Positions 15,874-23,018 of a DNA stretch of 24,001 nucleotides are shown here, piece by piece. The stretch is from Candidatus Falkowiibacteriota bacterium (GTDB taxonomy: Bacteria; Patescibacteriota; Patescibacteriia; Patescibacteriales; UBA12465): assembly GCA_903937325.1 (NCBI GenBank), contig CAIZYV010000060.1:1-24001 (forward strand), read 5' to 3'. How positions within the stretch are numbered: the stretch's first letter is position 1; each line of letters begins with the position of its first letter. The translations under genes and the position numbers were made by a program. The notes under the pieces were generated by a model. It saw nothing but the letters and a program-made list of their open reading frames with translations, did not search any database and was not told the DNA's origin.

Positions 15874-16044
15874 TTAATCTATTGATTGAAAAAAATCACA
15901 ATGAGAATTCGCGGGCACCTCTGCTTGCGCCTCGCTACAAAAAAAACTACCGTCTTCTAAAACCTGAAAACTGCTACAATTTTGACACTGCGTATTTTCA
16001 TTCTCCCAATCATATTTAAAGTCAGCTTCTATTTCGTGCGACAT
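15874..16044 (-). CDS. 56-residue four-cysteine protein, HiPIP-like or zinc-binding
   Basis: A short frame starts at ATG 16044 and stops at 15874. The protein begins MSHEIEADFKYDWENENTQC and ends HCDFFQSID. Cysteines at 20, 23, 36 and 49 give the spacing C-x2-C-x12-C-x12-C, and the last Cys is followed by x-Phe-Phe. This spacing and the aromatic residues recall high-potential iron-sulfur proteins, which ligate a 4Fe-4S cluster with C-x2-C-x(14-16)-C-x(13)-C. A zinc ribbon is the other option. There is no export signal, which argues against a classic periplasmic HiPIP. It lies 19 nt downstream of the LamG gene on the same strand. No Shine-Dalgarno. Confidence 0.75.
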   Translation of the reverse strand: MSHEIEADFKYDWENENTQCQNCSSFQVLEDGSFFCSEAQAEVPANSHCDFFQSID

Positions 16045-16063
16045 AAGAATAAATAATATTAGT

Positions 16064-18154
16064 TTATAGGCCGTTTAAGATCGCTCCCGATCGACCACGG
16101 CCTTTGTCGTATAAAAGACGAATTTCTTCTGCCGAAAAAGCACGATTGTAAACTTTAAGATCAGAAACTGTTCCTCCGGCAGATGTAGCCCCAGCACCAC
16201 GGGCGCCAATATTGAAAACAGCCGGAAAATTAAAATCAGCACTGTTTACGGCCATAGAAGTCGTCGCTAAAACACCATTAACATAAGGCCGGATATAATC
16301 GCGCGAATCATACACGACCGTCAAATTGATCCATTGATTTGCCGGCCATCTCGGCACATCCCACTCAAATCTTAAATAAGAATTATTCGCCGCCATCATA
16401 TAAAGGACGTTGTCGTAAGGATCACCACAACAATTACGCAAAGCTAATTCGAAACTATTCGCCACCCAAGAATTACCAGTGGAATATAAAACGCTATTAC
16501 GGCTAGCATTCGTAGAGCTGGCAACCGGCTTATACCAAATTGAAATAGTTCCCTGGTCATTCGGTACGGAAAAAGAAGTTTCAACACGATTACCGGCATT
16601 GATAAGAGCGGTTCCCTCCGCACTGACGACGCCGCCATAATTTTGACCATTATGGGAATAAGGGCTGAGATCAGTCATTATTTCTGAACCGACGGTAACG
16701 CTTTTTGTATATTTAGAGGTTAAAGGCATGTCGAGAACCAGGCCTTTTTGCAAAGAAGAGACGGAAGTTTTTGATTTATAAGAATTATAAAGATTTAATA
16801 TTTCCTCTATATTTAAAGACCGTTTATACACTCTGACATCGGCAATTGAGCCTTTGAATGATTCTGTCCCCGTTAAAATCCATCTACCTATATTCCAGGC
16901 ATTATCACCAGTAAAATAGCCGCCCGCTGTTCTAGAAGAAATAAGAACGCCATCTTGATATATTCTTTGTACAAAATTATTATCCAAAGTAACGACAAGA
17001 TGAGTCCATCGATCAAGAGCGTCATTTATTGTAGCTGTTAAATCGTCGCTATACATGCCAAAACGAAAAGATGTAGGAGAAATAAATCTTAAATGTATTG
17101 CCTGCCTGAGACCCCCTTGCCCAACAGAAAAATACTGAGCAGTGCTGGTTGATGATAATTTTACAAAAGCAGAAATAGAAAAAGGAGAATTACTGATATT
17201 ATTACCTAAATTTCCACCTATATAACTGCTTGAACCATTAAAACTCATCGCTCCGCTCGCCCGATTAAAACGATCTGATGTTAAAGAAGCCAAATAAGCA
17301 ACACCGTGATTACTGTAAGCAGATTTATCCGTCACCCGATTATTACTAGCATTAAAATTTTCTCCGTCTAAAGGAAAGGAGGCAACCAAGCCTTTTTCCA
17401 GAGACGCAACTTGAAACTTTGCTTTAGTGTCTCGATATAAGCCTTTAATCTCAAACGACGACAAAGCACGATTATATACCTTAATGTTGCCAAAATCACC
17501 CTTAACCCTATCCCAGGCACCGGAAACATATAGATGATTGACGTCATAAGCGATACTGCCGCTAACCGTCTGGCATTCCTGCTGAACCCCGTTAATATAT
17601 ATGCATTGTTGTTTAGTACTATTATCAAAAGTACTAGTAAGATAAACCCATTCACCCCAATTAATTTTTTTAGTGCCGTAATATTGTCCGGGCGGCCCAG
17701 TCAAGCCCCATCTAAAAGTCCGATCAGAATTAAGCTCAGTTGTAAAACCGGACCAGGTAGTAACCAAAACATGGCGCTTGCTCTGATCTAAGGGGCGGAA
17801 CCAAAAACTAACAGTTACGGAAGGATTTTTATAACTCGTCGAATGGTTGATCATTATTTGATCATTTAACCCATTAAAGGTCATAGCGCTATTACTCTTA
17901 CCGTCTTTATCGGCGGTAAAGACCGCGTTATTAGTCGAAACACCATGATTACCATTGCCGCTTTTATCTGTAAAAACTTTAGTCGCGGCATTATAATTTG
18001 CCTGAGTAAGATCTAAGTCGACGACTAAGCCGTCGCGATTATTATTCTGGCCATAAGCTAAAACCAGCACCGATACCAAAGCTCCGCCCAGGATAAGGAC
18101 GGCGAAAGAAATTATTTTTAAGCGCCAATTAGCGCGTTTTATTCTCTTAAACAT
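16064..18154 (-). CDS. Surface protein with three LamG-like (concanavalin A-type) domains
   Basis: 696 residues. A basic start and one membrane helix (about 13-35) export and probably anchor the protein. Three homologous domains follow (about 42-235, 253-458 and 470-688). Each opens with GLV plus a D/F-x-(D/P)-L motif, contains an SxHG/NHG turn and a W-rich core, and closes with a VYNRALS-type motif and a leucine-rich helix (FEIKGLYRD, EEILNLYNS, EEIRLLYDK). LamG/laminin_G_3 domains bind glycans or proteins at the cell surface. No catalytic residues are evident. Attachment to a host or matrix is a reasonable inference for this lifestyle. Confidence 0.92.
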   Translation of the reverse strand: MFKRIKRANWRLKIISFAVLILGGALVSVLVLAYGQNNNRDGLVVDLDLTQANYNAATKVFTDKSGNGNHGVSTNNAVFTADKDGKSNSAMTFNGLNDQIMINHSTSYKNPSVTVSFWFRPLDQSKRHVLVTTWSGFTTELNSDRTFRWGLTGPPGQYYGTKKINWGEWVYLTSTFDNSTKQQCIYINGVQQECQTVSGSIAYDVNHLYVSGAWDRVKGDFGNIKVYNRALSSFEIKGLYRDTKAKFQVASLEKGLVASFPLDGENFNASNNRVTDKSAYSNHGVAYLASLTSDRFNRASGAMSFNGSSSYIGGNLGNNISNSPFSISAFVKLSSTSTAQYFSVGQGGLRQAIHLRFISPTSFRFGMYSDDLTATINDALDRWTHLVVTLDNNFVQRIYQDGVLISSRTAGGYFTGDNAWNIGRWILTGTESFKGSIADVRVYKRSLNIEEILNLYNSYKSKTSVSSLQKGLVLDMPLTSKYTKSVTVGSEIMTDLSPYSHNGQNYGGVVSAEGTALINAGNRVETSFSVPNDQGTISIWYKPVASSTNASRNSVLYSTGNSWVANSFELALRNCCGDPYDNVLYMMAANNSYLRFEWDVPRWPANQWINLTVVYDSRDYIRPYVNGVLATTSMAVNSADFNFPAVFNIGARGAGATSAGGTVSDLKVYNRAFSAEEIRLLYDKGRGRSGAILNGL

Positions 18155-18209
18155 AAGTGATATTTAAGCCGAACCGAAATAAGTAATTTGGCAGATAGCA
18201 GATAATGAT

Positions 18210-18218
18210 ATTATAGCA
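18210..18218 (-). promoter_or_regulatory. Extended -10 of the LamG gene
   Basis: TATAAT on the minus strand (18210-18215) is preceded by TGC (18216-18218), 55 nt upstream of the ATG at 18154. No good -35 is visible. Confidence 0.55.
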
Positions 18219-18331
18219 ATAATAGGGACAATTAGGCTATATATAATCTCATCGGTCGGTCATTAACTTCCCTGTCAAAGCTAACGGCTAAACAACTCTT
18301 GATTTTTATAAACTATTATGCTAATTTAGTA

Positions 18332-18337
18332 TATAAT
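18332..18337 (+). promoter_or_regulatory. -10 box of the HTH-swivel gene
   Basis: TATAAT on the plus strand lies 22 nt before the ATG at 18360, giving a very short predicted leader. No clear -35 is seen. Confidence 0.5.
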
Positions 18338-18359
18338 TATTCAAAATAAGCATAGTAAT

Positions 18360-20075
18360 ATGATCCAAAAACTATTTTCTTCTCAGGTAACTTTCAAAAT
18401 CTTGGCAGCGCTATTCTCCGAACCGAAAAAAATATGGTCAACCGCCGAGATTATCAAGGCGACCGACAAAAATCAAACAAATATCCAGAGAGAGCTGGAG
18501 AAGCTCCAAAAGCTAGAGCTCGTCATTAAAGAAAGCAAAGGTAAACAAAATTTTTTTCAGATCAATCAGGAATCAGACTTCTACCCGCCTTTAGCGGATC
18601 TGTTTGCCAAACATCAAGCTGGACAAAAAAAGTTTTATCTCTTAAACGAAGAAGGCGGCTCCTGTTTATTATCTGTCGACTACATGCTTAAAGGCTTTCG
18701 TTCAGATTATGGAATTAGGCATGGCGTGATGCGCGAGATTCCAGAAATTATCGCAATTTATAAAAATGATTATGGTAAATATTATTTCGAAGAAAAAGTC
18801 ATTGAAAATGAAGCCAAATATCTCTTGAGCAAGCTGCTCGATGATGCTTCTTTTGTTAACAAACTAATTTATCCTGAAACAATAGAGCAAGGAGAGGAAG
18901 CGCAAAAAATATTAACACAACTCAAAAAAAAGAACTTTAAAGTTACAAAAAAAGAGATGCTTGCTCTAATTGATAAATTTAACGAAATATTTTACATCCA
19001 AGTCGGCCTTAACCATAACGCCGCCTATGATCTCAAAGACCAGCTCTACTCCAACTACCTCAACGATTATCTACAGAAAAAAATTAAGACAAGCAAACTT
19101 AATTTAAGCTATGCGACCGAAAAGCTGCTGGCTCCGGAAAAACTCACCTACACACAGATAATGAAGATGGAACTACTAAAACTAGCTATATCTGGCGGCC
19201 AAGGAGAAAAAATTAAAAAAATTTGGCAAGATTGGCAATGGCTTAATTATAGCTACACTGGCCCCGGCTTAGAATGGGATTATATCAAATCAAGCTTCGC
19301 TGAGTTGCAAGCGCAATCTAAAAGCGAACTACGCCAAGAATTATATAATCTACAAAACAATGAAAATCTGGTAAGAACAGAAAAAAATAAAATTTTTCAA
19401 CAACTAAAAATAGACGATAAACACCAAAATTTCATCAAGGCGCTATCCCTTTTAGCCTATCTAAAAATATACCGCAAAGATACTGCCTTCATGATTTTCT
19501 ATATAAATTACAAGATCTTGGATAAATTAATTCCAGAATTAAAGCGGACAGAAGCCCTCTATCTATTAGTGAACGAATTAAAACAGTTTCTCGCTGGTGG
19601 CCAGCTACCGACAAAAAAAGAATTAAAAAACCGCCGTTTAGCTTGCGCTTATTTTTACGGCGAAGATCACTTATACGTCGGAGCAGAAACGGATCAAATA
19701 CTGAAAGGAAAAATCAGCGAAACTAATGAAGATAAGTCTCACTTAAAAATACTGGAAGGGACAACTGCCTGCTTGGGGCGGACCGGCGACTGGGTAAGCG
19801 GCACAGTTAAAGTAATTAACTCCGCCAATGATATGTCAAAGATGGAAAAAGGCGATATTCTCGTCTCTTACGCCACCACGCCGGAAATATTACCAGCCAT
19901 GAAAAAAGCCGCCGCTATTGTAACAGACCACGGGGGAATCACTTGCCACGCAGCTATCGTTTCCCGGGAACTTAATCTCCCCTGCTTAATCGCCACCAAA
20001 TATGCGACAAAAATTTTTAAAGATGGTGATAAAGTCGTAGTTTGTCCGCGCCATCGTTATATCAGATTTCAATAA
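18360..20075 (+). CDS. Winged-helix domain fused to a PEP-synthase-type phosphohistidine swivel domain
   Basis: 571 residues. Residues about 1-80 form a winged-helix DNA-binding domain of ArsR/MarR type (KILAALFSEPKKIWSTAEII, then a QTNIQRELEKLQKLELV recognition region and a wing). Residues about 85-470 are mostly helical, rich in Lys and Glu, without a recognised motif. Residues about 485-571 are the mobile swivel domain of PEP-utilising enzymes. It has GDILVSYATTPEILPAM and TDHGGITCHAAIVSREL; His530 is the expected phosphate carrier, as in GGxTCHAAI of PEP synthase. The ATP-grasp domain and the PEP-binding barrel of PEP synthase/PPDK are both missing. Role unknown: a phosphorylation-dependent regulator or a subunit of a split phosphotransferase are options. 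Confidence 0.85.
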   Translation: MIQKLFSSQVTFKILAALFSEPKKIWSTAEIIKATDKNQTNIQRELEKLQKLELVIKESKGKQNFFQINQESDFYPPLADLFAKHQAGQKKFYLLNEEGGSCLLSVDYMLKGFRSDYGIRHGVMREIPEIIAIYKNDYGKYYFEEKVIENEAKYLLSKLLDDASFVNKLIYPETIEQGEEAQKILTQLKKKNFKVTKKEMLALIDKFNEIFYIQVGLNHNAAYDLKDQLYSNYLNDYLQKKIKTSKLNLSYATEKLLAPEKLTYTQIMKMELLKLAISGGQGEKIKKIWQDWQWLNYSYTGPGLEWDYIKSSFAELQAQSKSELRQELYNLQNNENLVRTEKNKIFQQLKIDDKHQNFIKALSLLAYLKIYRKDTAFMIFYINYKILDKLIPELKRTEALYLLVNELKQFLAGGQLPTKKELKNRRLACAYFYGEDHLYVGAETDQILKGKISETNEDKSHLKILEGTTACLGRTGDWVSGTVKVINSANDMSKMEKGDILVSYATTPEILPAMKKAAAIVTDHGGITCHAAIVSRELNLPCLIATKYATKIFKDGDKVVVCPRHRYIRFQ

Positions 20076-20114
20076 TAACCAAGAATAATTTTACCAACCT
20101 TGCAACCAAAAATA

Positions 20115-20139
20115 AAAAGCCCTGTTAATAAGGGCTTTT
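20115..20139. terminator. Terminator between convergent genes
   Basis: AAAAGCCCT (20115-20123) pairs with AGGGCTTTT (20131-20139) around a 7-nt loop, and both strands have T-rich 3' arms. It can serve the HTH-swivel gene and the STAS-like gene. Confidence 0.8.
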
Positions 20140-20161
20140 AAAAAAATACATTACTGATGTT

Positions 20162-20734
20162 TTAGCTTTCCTGAATAGCCGTGTTCATTATTGTTTGATC
20201 AAAGACGTGCATTTGTCTGACGGTTATTCTGTCAAAAAACTTCGTCAACGCCTTATCTTTAAACAATTCTTTGGCAAACTCAGATGAAAACCGCGCGTAA
20301 CCGCCAAAATGGAATTCTATCTTATTCTTAGGCTTGTTTTTTAAGAAAGCGACAATCTCCTCGCGCATTTTAGCTGCTACTCTTGGAGATGTTTCGAAGT
20401 CAATTTTTTTAAAAGATACAATGCCATCATCTTTAACAAATTTATTGGCTTCACTTATTTCGTTTTCAGCAAAAGCGTTTGCGGTTTTAAACATATTTTT
20501 GAATAAACCGTCCAGGTCATCACCCTCTTTAAATCGGGCGACTACCGGCCCACCGTTGCTATCTTCCAGATAAAACTTACCCCCATCTAAAAAATGGAAC
20601 TCTTTTTTTGTGTAATTTATAGTTACTTCGGTCTTTACTCGACCAATTTCACTACTCGCAAGTTTATAAGGAGCGCTAAATTCAAACCTTTTGATGGTTT
20701 CGATTTCTTTTCTAGTAATCTTTCCTTTTTTCAT
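20162..20734 (-). CDS. STAS-like (DUF4325-type) domain protein
   Basis: 190 residues from the ATG at 20734 (MKKGKITRKEIETIKRFEFS). The last 75 residues resemble the STAS-like domain: SPRVAAKMREEIVAF, a beta strand IEFHFGG, then RFSSEFAKELFKD, the usual strand-turn-helix around a Ser-Ser/Ala-Phe motif. The N-terminal 110 residues are not recognised. STAS-like proteins of this class often act with ATP-binding or kinase-type partners in signalling; none is adjacent here. A longer frame reaching 20797 exists, but a promoter with its -10 at 20745-20750 lies inside it, so the shorter start is chosen. Confidence 0.75.
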   Translation of the reverse strand: MKKGKITRKEIETIKRFEFSAPYKLASSEIGRVKTEVTINYTKKEFHFLDGGKFYLEDSNGGPVVARFKEGDDLDGLFKNMFKTANAFAENEISEANKFVKDDGIVSFKKIDFETSPRVAAKMREEIVAFLKNKPKNKIEFHFGGYARFSSEFAKELFKDKALTKFFDRITVRQMHVFDQTIMNTAIQES

Positions 20735-20744
20735 CTTGTAAATA

Positions 20745-20773
20745 TTTATAGTGGAACATATGTTAATGAACAA
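20745..20773 (-). promoter_or_regulatory. Promoter of the STAS-like gene, giving a nearly leaderless mRNA
   Basis: -35 TTGTTC (20768-20773), 17-nt spacer, -10 TATAAA (20745-20750). Only 10 nt separate the -10 from the ATG, so the leader would be about 3-5 nt. Confidence 0.65.
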
Positions 20774-20797
20774 ATAAATGACTAAAGAGTGTATCAT

Positions 20798-20953
20798 CCT
20801 GGCCGCCCCATTGTCAAAACAGCTTATTTTATATTAAGACAAAATATGAGTATTAAAATAAGGCTTAACCTTATTTTTGATTTACCGCGGAGATGGTGCA
20901 ACGTTTTTAAAAAGCTATCCTCAACATACCTTCTTTAAGCTAAAAAAGTTAAA
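20798..20953. other. Intergenic region with a hairpin terminator for maf
   Basis: AAAATAAGG (20855-20863) pairs with CCTTATTTT (20869-20877) around a 5-nt loop. On the minus strand it reads as a weak T-rich terminator about 76 nt after the maf stop codon. No coding frame or RNA gene is seen in the rest. Confidence 0.55.
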
Positions 20954-21556
20954 CTAACCATTTAATTTTGAGCTCTTTATTTTATCAAAGCTAACACCAA
21001 AATTTTTGAGCTCCGTAGCTAAAGCCAATACGGGAAGCCCGACAATATTAAAATAGTCTCCTTCTATCTTTTCGACAAATAAAGCGGCCATGCCCTGAAT
21101 TGCATATCCTCCACCTTTATCTAATGGCTCTCCAGAAGCAACATATATATCTATCTCTTGCTCAGAAAGATTCTTAAAATATACTTTTGTTTCCACTGAT
21201 TTTACAATTTGTTTTTGTGTTTCTGTATCAATTACTGTAAAGCCGGTTATAACAAAGTGCACCCTACCACTAAGTTTTTTCAACATATATTTAGCTCTTT
21301 CTGGTGTTTTAGGTTTTCCAAAAACTTCCCCATCAATAGCGACAATTGTATCTGCTGAAATAATAATCGAATCTTTATGTCTTTGCGCAACATCTTTTGC
21401 TTTTCCCAAAGATAAAAATTCAGCCAATTTGCTCGGCTCCATTTTCAAGCTCATATCTTCTTCATAATTACTTGGATCAATTTCAAACTCCAAGCCAATT
21501 TGTTCGAGTAGGTCTTTTCTTCTTGGAGACTGCGATGCTAATATTATAATTTTCAT
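20954..21556 (-). CDS. maf: Maf-family nucleoside triphosphate pyrophosphatase
   Basis: 200 residues, normal Maf length. It carries the family motifs: ASQSPRRKDLL at the N-terminus (substrate-binding SxSPRR), SADTIV (about 68-73) with the metal-binding Asp, GKPKTPERA, SGEPLDKGGGYAIQG (about 141-155) and GDYFNIVGLPV (about 165-175). Maf proteins hydrolyse non-canonical NTPs or dTTP/UTP to the monophosphate and are linked to septum control in some bacteria. It appears to have its own promoter (21583-21612). The AAGGGA about 10 nt upstream of the ATG could be a weak Shine-Dalgarno. Confidence 0.96.
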   Translation of the reverse strand: MKIIILASQSPRRKDLLEQIGLEFEIDPSNYEEDMSLKMEPSKLAEFLSLGKAKDVAQRHKDSIIISADTIVAIDGEVFGKPKTPERAKYMLKKLSGRVHFVITGFTVIDTETQKQIVKSVETKVYFKNLSEQEIDIYVASGEPLDKGGGYAIQGMAALFVEKIEGDYFNIVGLPVLALATELKNFGVSFDKIKSSKLNG

Positions 21557-21582
21557 AAATGTAGTATCCCTTATTTTATTTA

Positions 21583-21612
21583 ATCATAGCATAAACCATT
21601 CCAAGGCGACAA
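21583..21612 (-). promoter_or_regulatory. Probable promoter of maf
   Basis: -10 TATGAT (21583-21588) preceded by TGC, with -35 TTGTCG (21607-21612) and an 18-nt spacer. The same -35 hexamer occurs upstream of pilM. Confidence 0.5.
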
Positions 21613-21623
21613 ATTTCCCATAA

Positions 21624-21691
21624 AAAAATAGCCCTTCCCTCTCCGCCAGCTGGCGGATGGCGGAAGGGCTATTTTTAATCTGCGGAGAGGG
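21624..21691 (-). terminator. Terminator with nested palindrome and a competing stem
   Basis: 15 nt at 21624-21638 pair perfectly with 21662-21676, with a T-rich 3' side on the minus strand, so it can end the 21713 gene transcript. Inside the loop is the 16-bp palindrome TCCGCCAGCTGGCGGA (21642-21657). In addition 21637-21646 pairs perfectly over 10 bp with 21682-21691, a structure that excludes the terminator stem. The GC-rich composition contrasts with the AT-rich surroundings and suggests a dispersed repeat. Confidence 0.75.
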
Positions 21692-21712
21692 CGGGACTTA
21701 GTTAGAACGGTA

Positions 21713-22034
21713 TTAATTAAAATATCCACCATTTTTATTTCTATATAATTCACATGGCTTTTCATATTCTTCATAATATTTATTTTCGACAAAGCCAGGT
21801 TTAATTCTGCCACTTATTAATTCCTCTAACGAATTTTTATTACACGAGTATGAAAACTCGTGAGAATGTCCTGCAATTAGTATATTATATAATGAAATCT
21901 CATTATTTTTATTATTAAAAATTGTCTTTCTTTTAACTTTATAATCAACTAAAGGATAGGTTAAAATTGTTCCCAGAATACAACTGATTATTTTAACTTT
22001 AATCCTATTTAAGCTAAAATTCAAAATTCTTCAT
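21713..22034 (-). CDS. Small membrane/secreted hypothetical protein, possibly frameshifted at its start
   Basis: The open frame is about 103 codons from a TTG at 22024 to the stop at 21713. It has a basic N-terminus and a hydrophobic segment (about residues 10-26), then a polar AT-rich part with cysteines near 60 and 91. No in-frame ATG exists. An ATG at 22034 is in another frame and stops after six codons, but removing one T from the TTTT run just after it would join it to the main frame and give MKNLNFSLNRIKVKIISCIL, a convincing signal/anchor start. The predicted -10 (22047-22052) lies 12 nt from that ATG. So either a homopolymer error, a real frameshift, or a TTG start. Function unknown. 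Confidence 0.5.
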
Positions 22035-22063
22035 TAATAAACACTATTTATAATAAAACAAAA

Positions 22064-22084
22064 GTACCTCTAAATTAGAGGTAC
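22064..22084 (-). terminator. Terminator of the DnaJ-domain gene
   Basis: GTACCTCTAA (22064-22073) is the exact complement of TTAGAGGTAC (22075-22084); in practice an 8-bp stem with a 5-nt loop. On the minus strand a T-rich tract follows, 16 nt after the DnaJ-gene stop codon. Confidence 0.8.
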
Positions 22085-22100
22085 CTGAGTCTACTCGATA

Positions 22101-22697
22101 CTAAATTGTCTTGGGAGGATGGAACGAACTTGGAACAATTTTAATTTCTTCCTCTTTGCCGTATTTTTTACCTATAATCTTATCGCCGACTCTTTGAATA
22201 CTATCATAACTTCTATGGTTTGTTCTCCCCGTATTTTTATCAATTAAAACCTCTCCGCCAAACATATCCTTCCCTATTAACAAGCCATCTATAGAAATAA
22301 TATCTGTAAAAAATCCAGCAGACAGTTTACCGTCCTGGCCAATTAAGCATTTATGGCCCATTGTATCCGAACCTATTATTAAACCATCTTTATATTCAAT
22401 TTGTTTATAAATACCATGTCCTATATTTACTCCTAACTCTTCCTTGTTATCTTTAGAAAAAGTTTCCCTATCATAATTCCGCCTTTTTATATCATCACTC
22501 AGGACTTCATATGCCTCAGCAACTTGCTGCAAATCTTCCAATCTTGAATTATTTCCGATTGAATCTGGGTGCAATTCCTTTGCCATTTTTCTAAATGCTT
22601 TTTTAATTTCATCTGAGGAGGCGCTTTGGCTTAGACTTAATATTTCATAGTAGTTTTTTTTCTTGGGTTGATTGTCGCCAAAACTTTCAAATATCAT
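22101..22697 (-). CDS. J-domain (DnaJ-like) protein with a beta-repeat C-terminus
   Basis: 198 residues from the ATG at 22697 (MIFESFGDNQPKKKNYYEIL). The J domain covers about residues 15-77 (NYYEILSLSQSASSDEIKKA, then MAKELHPDSIG with an intact HPD, ending YEVLSDDIKRRNYD). HPD means it should stimulate an Hsp70. The Gly/Phe, zinc-finger and substrate domains of DnaJ are absent. The C-terminal half holds about two and a half copies of a unit of roughly 30 residues: DGLIIGSDTMGHKCLIGQDG, then DGLLIGKDMFGGEVLIDKNT, then GDKIIGKKYG, resembling WG/MORN-like beta hairpins. It is a specialised co-chaperone rather than canonical DnaJ. A longer start at 22739 is rejected because it lies upstream of the predicted -10. 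Confidence 0.88.
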   Translation of the reverse strand: MIFESFGDNQPKKKNYYEILSLSQSASSDEIKKAFRKMAKELHPDSIGNNSRLEDLQQVAEAYEVLSDDIKRRNYDRETFSKDNKEELGVNIGHGIYKQIEYKDGLIIGSDTMGHKCLIGQDGKLSAGFFTDIISIDGLLIGKDMFGGEVLIDKNTGRTNHRSYDSIQRVGDKIIGKKYGKEEEIKIVPSSFHPPKTI

Positions 22698-22707
22698 AAT
22701 TTTATTA

Positions 22708-22736
22708 ATATTAGCAATAGAATATATATAGATTAA
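22708..22736 (-). promoter_or_regulatory. Promoter of the J-domain gene, giving a nearly leaderless mRNA
   Basis: -35 TTAATC (22731-22736), 17-nt spacer, -10 TAATAT (22708-22713) preceded by TGC. The -10 ends 10 nt before the ATG at 22697. Confidence 0.55.
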
Positions 22737-22741
22737 CATAA

Positions 22742-23018
22742 CAAAACTGAAAAATCAAAATCGACCCAAAATTATATATTCTGTCAGAAACCCACCTTCT
22801 TGCTACGCCAAAAAAAGACCCGAAGCAGTTCGGGTCTTTTTCCTTAGCGGGCTACCTCGGGCTGGAACCGTAATTTCGGCAAGCCCAGCAAGGCTTTTCG
22901 GTGTTTTTTTAAGACTATATAAAATAAGATCCTCGTGCGCTATGGCTTTCTTTAAAAAGTGACAAAAGTGACACAGACACAGGGTATAAGATTACATTCA
23001 CCTGTAAACTTAATTAAC
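22742..23018. other. Intergenic region with a bidirectional terminator and a GC-rich structured segment
   Basis: AAAAAGACCCGAA (22812-22824) pairs over 13 bp with TTCGGGTCTTTTT (22829-22841) around a 4-nt loop, a strong terminator that can act on both strands and should end the CHAT-gene transcript. To its right, 22845-22905 is GC-rich. There GCTGG (22861-22865) can pair with CCAGC (22885-22889) enclosing CCG/CGG (22868-22870/22877-22879), and T7 follows at 22904-22910. A 9-bp tandem AAAAGTGAC occurs at 22955-22972. No coding frame is seen. Confidence 0.6.
22812..22841. terminator. Strong bidirectional terminator downstream of the CHAT gene
   Basis: 13-bp perfect stem with a tetraloop, A-run on one side and T-run on the other. 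Confidence 0.88.

Noticed and set aside
20735..20797. Longer STAS-like protein start (MIHSLVIYLF) at 20797
   Set aside because: It would place the predicted promoter (20745-20773) inside the gene, and the extra residues look like an accidental hydrophobic read of AT-rich DNA.
22845..22910. Possible small plus-strand RNA ending in T7
   Set aside because: A 5-bp plus 3-bp hairpin lies about 15 nt before the T-run and no promoter is visible, so it is kept only as an intergenic note.
22955..22972. Tandem AAAAGTGAC repeat upstream of the terminator region
   Set aside because: Only two copies of a 9-mer in AT-rich DNA; too little to call a regulatory element.
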